NCBI RefSeq assembly: GCF_028993615.1
Contig: NZ_CP118632.1
Span: forward strand, 1,302,001 to 1,366,000
Direction of reading: 5' to 3'
DNA length: 64,000 bases
From: Herbaspirillum sp. WKF16
GTDB taxonomy: Bacteria; Pseudomonadota; Gammaproteobacteria; Burkholderiales; Burkholderiaceae_D
Shown piece by piece: positions 59,455-64,000 of the stretch. The notes under the pieces were generated by a model. It did not search any database, was not told where the DNA came from, and saw only the letters and a program-made list of their open reading frames with translations. The stretch's first letter is position 1; every line of letters starts with the position of its first letter. The position numbers were made by a program, and so were the translations under genes.

Positions 59455-62166
59455 TCAGCCGAACACCAGCTCCCACAGGCGGATCACGCAGGCGCGCTCG
59501 TGCTCCACCCGTTCGGCGTCGATATGCGCGCGCTCCGCGCCTTGCAGGCGGATCTGGTGCTGCAGCTTGCGGAACAGGCGATAGGCGTTGGCCGCCTCGG
59601 CCGCCAGCGGGGCGTCGATCAGGCCCAGCTGGCCGGCCAGCTTGAGCAGCGCGATGTTGCCGATGTCGCCGGTCAGCTGCGGGTGCTCGGGGGCGTGGCG
59701 CAGCACCAGGTACTGCACCATGAATTCGATGTCGATCATGCCGCCTTCGTCGTGCTTGAGATCAAACATCGTGGTCCGGTTGGGATGCGCCTCGCGCATG
59801 CGCAGGCGCATCGACAGCACTTCTTCCTTGAGCTTGTCGTAGTCGCGCGGCTGGCGCAGCACGCGTTCGCGCAGCAACTCGAAGCGCTCGCCGATGGCGG
59901 CGTCGCCGGCGCAGAAGCGGGCCCGCGTCAGGGCCTGGTGTTCCCAGATCCATGCGGCGTTGAGCTGGTACTTCTCGAAGGCGCTCACCGGCGAGACCAA
60001 GAGGCCGCTGGCGCCGTCCGGGCGCAGCGCGATGTCGATGTCGAACAGCGTGCCGGCCGGGGTCAGGCTGGTCATCCAGGTGATGAAGCGCTGCGCCAGC
60101 TTGGCGTAGTGCGCCGGCGCTTCCTGGTCGTCGTCGTCGTACAGGAACACCACGTCCAGGTCCGAGACATAGCCCAGCTCCTTGCCGCCCAGCTTGCCGT
60201 AGGCGATCACCGCGAATTGCGGCGTCTCGCGATGGCGCTGGGTGATGGTCTGCCATACCGCCTTGATGGTGGCGTCGACCAGGATGTCGGCCAACGCCGA
60301 GAGCTGGTCGGCCAGTTTTTCCACCGACAGGTCGCCTTCCAGGTCCTGCGCCAGCAGGCGGAACAGTTCGGCGTGATGCAGCTCGCGCAGGATGTCCATC
60401 TGGCGCTCGGTGTCGCCGGGCGCGGTGTCGAGCTGGCGTTGGCAATTCTCGGCGAACGCGGCCCAGTCGGAGTCGGCCTTGAGGTTGCGGTCGTCCAGCA
60501 GTTCATCCAGCAGGATGGGGTGCTGGGTCAGGTAGGTGGCGGCCCAGCCGCTGGCGCCGATCATGCGGATCAGGCGCCGCATCGCGTGCGGATACTCGGT
60601 CAGCAGCGCAAGATAAGCGGCGCGGCGCGCAATGGCTTCGAGGAAATCGAGCAGGCGGCCCAGGGCCGGCAACTGGTCGTAGTTGAGCGCGGCGATCAGC
60701 GGCAGGGCCGAGTTGATGACGGTGTTCAAGCGGTTGCGGCTGGCCTCGGGCAGGCTTTGCATGCGCGGTGATTGCCAGGTCAGGTGCAGGCGCTTGGCGC
60801 CCTCGGCGATGTCGGCCTCGGGGAAGCCGACCAGCTTGAGCGCATCGGCCAGGCCTTCCAGGCCGTCGTTGTCGGAGACGCCAGGCGCGTCGCTTTCGGC
60901 CTCGCCGGATTGCTTGTCGTTGAAGATGGCGTCGAACTGCGCCGCCACCACCTTGCGATGCGCCTCCAGTTCGCGCAGCAGCGCCGCGCTGTCGGGGTAG
61001 CCCATCATGCGCGCCACCGTCAGCAGGTCCTCCGGGTTGACCGGCAGCGTATGGGTCTGGGCGTCCTCGATGTATTGCAGGCGGTGTTCCAGGTCGCGCA
61101 GGAAGGTGTAGGCGGCCAGCAATTGCTCTACCACCTCCGGCGCCAGCAGGTTCTTGGCCGCCAGCGTGCGCAGCGTGGCGCGGGTCGAGCGGTCGCGCAG
61201 CTCGGGGTCGCGGCCGCCGCGGATCAGCTGGAACACCTGGCTGGCGAATTCGATCTCGCGGATGCCGCCGCGGCCCAGCTTGACGTTGTTGCTGCGATCC
61301 GGATGCATCGCCTCCTGGCGCTTGACCTCGGCGCGGATCTGCGCGTGCATCGAGCGCAGCGCGTCGATCGAGCCGTAGTCGAGGTAGCGGCGGAAGATGA
61401 AGGGACGGCTGATGGCTTCCAGCGCGGCGATGTCGGCGGCGTCGCCGGTCAGCGCGCGCGCCTTGGTCCAGGCGTAGCGCTCCCATTCGCGGCCCTGGCG
61501 CACCAGGTATTCCTCGACCATGTTGAAGCTGGCCACCAGCGGGCCGGAGTTGCCGTTGGGGCGCAGCGCCATGTCGACCCGGAAGGTGAAGCCGTCCTCG
61601 GTGATCTCGGCCAGCGCGCCGATCAGCTTCTTGCCCACGCGCACGAAGAACTCATGATTGGACAGCTGCTTCTGGCCGTCGGCCACGCGGGTGTCGCCAT
61701 CCTCGGGATAGACGAAGATCAGGTCGATATCGGAGGAGACGTTGAGCTCGCCGCCGCCCAGCTTGCCCATGCCCAGCACGATCATCTGCTGCTCGCGCCC
61801 GGATTCCTCGCCGATGGGCACGCCGTAGAGCGCGCCTTGTTCTTCCATCAAGGCTGTCAGGTGAGTCTGCACGGCGAAGTCGGCAAACTCGGTCATGGTG
61901 GCCACCACCTCGGCCAGGTCGGCGCTGCCGGCCAGGTCGCGCGCGATCAGCGTGCACACCACCAGGTTGCGCAGGCGGCGCATGGCGGCGTTGAGGGCCA
62001 GGCCGGCATCGAGGTCGGCCTGCAGGCGGGCGGTCATGAAAGCGCGGTCCATGGGGCGCGCCGAGGCGTCGGCCACCAGCGCCGCGCGCGCGGCGTCGGC
62101 CTGGATCCAGCGGGTGAAGTAGCGCGAAGCCTGGGCGTCGTCGAGGGAGCGGAGCGGAGCTGGCAT
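59455..62166 (-). CDS. glnE: Glutamine synthetase adenylyltransferase/removase
   Basis: Regulates glutamine synthetase by attaching AMP to a Tyr residue and removing it, in answer to PII and glutamine. Start ATG 62166 gives 903 residues; a longer frame to 62214 lacks support. Two nucleotidyltransferase domains: the N-terminal one has GGGELNVSSDIDLIFVYPED near 140-160, and the second has LGGKELGYVSDLDVVFLYDD near 655-675. Between them are the helical linker and DUF domains. Length is typical for Proteobacteria. Confidence 0.95.
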   Translation of the reverse strand: MPAPLRSLDDAQASRYFTRWIQADAARAALVADASARPMDRAFMTARLQADLDAGLALNAAMRRLRNLVVCTLIARDLAGSADLAEVVATMTEFADFAVQTHLTALMEEQGALYGVPIGEESGREQQMIVLGMGKLGGGELNVSSDIDLIFVYPEDGDTRVADGQKQLSNHEFFVRVGKKLIGALAEITEDGFTFRVDMALRPNGNSGPLVASFNMVEEYLVRQGREWERYAWTKARALTGDAADIAALEAISRPFIFRRYLDYGSIDALRSMHAQIRAEVKRQEAMHPDRSNNVKLGRGGIREIEFASQVFQLIRGGRDPELRDRSTRATLRTLAAKNLLAPEVVEQLLAAYTFLRDLEHRLQYIEDAQTHTLPVNPEDLLTVARMMGYPDSAALLRELEAHRKVVAAQFDAIFNDKQSGEAESDAPGVSDNDGLEGLADALKLVGFPEADIAEGAKRLHLTWQSPRMQSLPEASRNRLNTVINSALPLIAALNYDQLPALGRLLDFLEAIARRAAYLALLTEYPHAMRRLIRMIGASGWAATYLTQHPILLDELLDDRNLKADSDWAAFAENCQRQLDTAPGDTERQMDILRELHHAELFRLLAQDLEGDLSVEKLADQLSALADILVDATIKAVWQTITQRHRETPQFAVIAYGKLGGKELGYVSDLDVVFLYDDDDQEAPAHYAKLAQRFITWMTSLTPAGTLFDIDIALRPDGASGLLVSPVSAFEKYQLNAAWIWEHQALTRARFCAGDAAIGERFELLRERVLRQPRDYDKLKEEVLSMRLRMREAHPNRTTMFDLKHDEGGMIDIEFMVQYLVLRHAPEHPQLTGDIGNIALLKLAGQLGLIDAPLAAEAANAYRLFRKLQHQIRLQGAERAHIDAERVEHERACVIRLWELVFG

Positions 62167-62456
62167 AGGCAGGAAGAGGCCGGTTGGTCCGGAAACAGGT
62201 GTAAAAGAAGGCAAAACGCGGGGAGGGCAGCTTCAAGTGCGGCGCCAGGCGGCAGAAAATGAGCCACGGCTGACGCTGCGCTGACGAATTTGTCCCCGAT
62301 GGCGGATTCTATCGCCTGTTTTTAAACTAATCCCGCCTTTTGCCCCTCATAGCTGCGAGAGGCGGGCGGTAAGCGTGGCAAGGCGGGAGTTTCCATGCGA
62401 TCATGTCAGCCGCACGGATTGCGAATTATTCCATACAGAGCACCCATTTCACCCTG

Positions 62457-64000
62457 ATGTCCCAAGAACAACATAACGCCGCAGCGAAGCCTGGCCGTTG
62501 GGCGCTGTGCTGGCGGATCGCGCGGGGCACCTACTTTCGCCTGAACCGGGCCAGCCATCATGCGCTCGGTTTCACCTTCAAGCTGCTGCTGGCGGCTTAC
62601 TTCCTCTTCTGCTCGCTGTTCCTGGTGCTGCGCTACGCCGTGCTGCCGGAGATCGGCCACTACAAGCCGCAGATCGAGCGCGCCGCTTCCAAGGCGGTCG
62701 GCCGCGCCGTCACCATCGATGCCATCGACGCCTCCTGGAGCGGCTTGCGCCCGCAGCTGGCGCTGGGCAACGTCACCGTGCACGACGAGGCGGGCGAGCC
62801 GGCGCTGACGCTGCCGCGGGTGTCCACCACGCTGTCGTGGAGCAGCGTGGTAGTGGCCGGCCTGCGGCTGGAAAACCTGACCATCGAGCGCGCCGACCTG
62901 GCGATCCGGCGCGACCCTGCCGGCCGCCTGTTCGTGGCCGGCATCCCGGTGCCCGTCGGCGGCGATGGCAGCACGCTGGACTGGTTGCTGTCGCAGCGCG
63001 AGATCGTGATCCGCGACAGCAAGCTGCGCTGGGACGACGAGATGCGGCGCGCCCCCGAGCTGGAGCTGGACGACGTCAACCTGATCCTGCACAACAGCTG
63101 GCTGCGCCACCGCCTGTCGCTGCGCGCGGTGCCGCCGGCCGACTATGCGGCGCCTCTGGACGTGCGCGCCGATTTCACCCATCCCGCCTTCGCCAGCCGC
63201 ATCTCCGACGTCACCCGCTGGAAGGGCACGCTGTATGCCGACCTGCGCCGCACCGACCTCTCCGTCTGGCGCGCGTATTTCGATTACCCCATCGCGATTG
63301 CCAGCGGCAGCGGCTCGGTGCGCGCCTGGCTGGCGCTGGACCATGCCAAGGTCGCCAACTTCACGGCCGACCTGGGCCTGGAGGACTTCAGCGCGCAGCT
63401 CTCCAAAAAGCTTGAGCCGCTGAACCTCAAGCGCGTCAACGGCCGCATCTCCGCCAGCGAGAGCCTGGGCGCCACGCCCGAGGATGGCGTTCCCACCTTC
63501 GGCGCCAACGGCCACAAGGTGACGTTGACCAATTTCTCGATCGAGACGCCGGACGGCTTCGTGCTGCCGCCGACCTCGGTCGATGAAAGCTACGAACCGG
63601 CCACGCCGCTCAAGCCCGAGCGCACCAGCGTCAAGGCCACCCACCTGAACCTGGAGACGCTCTCGCAGCTGGCCGCGCGCCTGCCGCTGGCGCCGTCGCA
63701 GCGCAAGCTGCTGGACGACCTCTCGCCGCGCGGCGAGCTGCATGACTTCACGGTGCAGTGGCAGGGCACCTATCCGGAGCTGACCTCCTATCGCGTCCAG
63801 GGCCGCTTCACCGGCCTGGGCATGAAGGCCATGGCGCGCCACGTCGAGGCGGCGCGTCCGGCCACGCTGCAGCAGGCGGCGCCGGCGCAATGGGCGGGCC
63901 TGCCTGGTTTCGAGAATGTCTCCGGCGAGATCGATGCCAACGAGAAGGGCGGCGCGTTGCGACTGGACTCGCAAAAGCTGGCGGTGCAGCTGCCGGCCCA
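62457..64000 (+). CDS. yhdP: YhdP/AsmA-like family protein (C-terminus outside the window)
   Basis: The frame is open from ATG 62457 (MSQEQHNAAAKPGRWALCWR) to the window end, at least 514 codons; an ATG at 62403 in the same frame is possible. A membrane helix near residues 38-60 (FTFKLLLAAYFLFCSLFLVL) anchors a long periplasmic protein of repeating beta segments, for example LALGNVTVHDEAGEPALTLP. YhdP-type proteins are bridge-like lipid transfer proteins moving phospholipid to the outer membrane. The full protein is usually over 1200 residues, so most lies beyond the edge. Confidence 0.8.
   Translation, partial: MSQEQHNAAAKPGRWALCWRIARGTYFRLNRASHHALGFTFKLLLAAYFLFCSLFLVLRYAVLPEIGHYKPQIERAASKAVGRAVTIDAIDASWSGLRPQLALGNVTVHDEAGEPALTLPRVSTTLSWSSVVVAGLRLENLTIERADLAIRRDPAGRLFVAGIPVPVGGDGSTLDWLLSQREIVIRDSKLRWDDEMRRAPELELDDVNLILHNSWLRHRLSLRAVPPADYAAPLDVRADFTHPAFASRISDVTRWKGTLYADLRRTDLSVWRAYFDYPIAIASGSGSVRAWLALDHAKVANFTADLGLEDFSAQLSKKLEPLNLKRVNGRISASESLGATPEDGVPTFGANGHKVTLTNFSIETPDGFVLPPTSVDESYEPATPLKPERTSVKATHLNLETLSQLAARLPLAPSQRKLLDDLSPRGELHDFTVQWQGTYPELTSYRVQGRFTGLGMKAMARHVEAARPATLQQAAPAQWAGLPGFENVSGEIDANEKGGALRLDSQKLAVQLPA

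Overview
The window is a GC-rich betaproteobacterial chromosome segment (Burkholderiales; gene content and protein style suggest Oxalobacteraceae, probably Herbaspirillum or a close relative) interrupted by one large, visibly more AT-rich genomic island. The taxonomic call is inference from protein recognition only; no 16S or marker comparison was possible.

Left backbone (1-10075): murJ (cut by the window edge), rpsT, a DUF192 protein, a tiny exported Lys/Ala-rich protein, rluE, icd, a cold-shock gene, clpS-clpA, an M48-like lipoprotein and the 3' third of dut. Right backbone (47549-64000): the 5' part of dut, then coaBC, lspA, ileS and ribF (one minus-strand block that would normally run ribF-ileS-lspA-coaBC-dut), rsmE, tkt, a GNAT gene, gapA, a lipoprotein, glnE and the start of a yhdP-family gene.

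Island (10076-47548, 37,473 bp): it sits inside dut. Joining base 47549 to base 10075 on the minus strand restores an uninterrupted 149-codon dUTPase frame, so both edges can be placed to within a few bases. The two ends carry a short inverted motif (GGCTATGGG / GGTTATGGG) and several copies of GTGTCTCA. The same GAGACAC/GTGTCTC motif occurs as an inverted pair upstream of the recombinase operon. The element carries a complete but divergent dUTPase gene at its left end, apparently replacing the gene it breaks. Mobility is by a Tn554-like module: three tyrosine recombinases and a TnpC/DUF6262-like protein, overlapping by ATGA junctions, plus an extra 63-codon gene that looks like a duplicated recombinase C-terminus.

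The cargo looks like a defence and stress-response reservoir. It includes a PD-(D/E)XK nuclease-NTPase fusion, an Mrr-like nuclease, an HExxH metallopeptidase-like protein, a DUF4236/DUF3644 pair with a HEPN RNase motif, a second HEPN-motif protein behind a small coiled-coil protein, a RibD-like deaminase with an extra C-terminal domain, a NucS-like nuclease, a three-gene Lamassu/ABC-3C type system (nuclease-like effector, middle component, zinc-hook SMC ATPase) and a hipA-hipB toxin-antitoxin pair. Nearly identical 18-bp palindromes precede an Xre regulator at 25.7 kb and hipA at 47.2 kb, suggesting shared control. Decayed genes are also present: umuDC, a YedK-like fragment, SDR, alpha/beta-hydrolase and alcohol dehydrogenase pieces, and a frameshifted hipB-like gene. 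A 137-bp MITE lies in a probable terminator loop.
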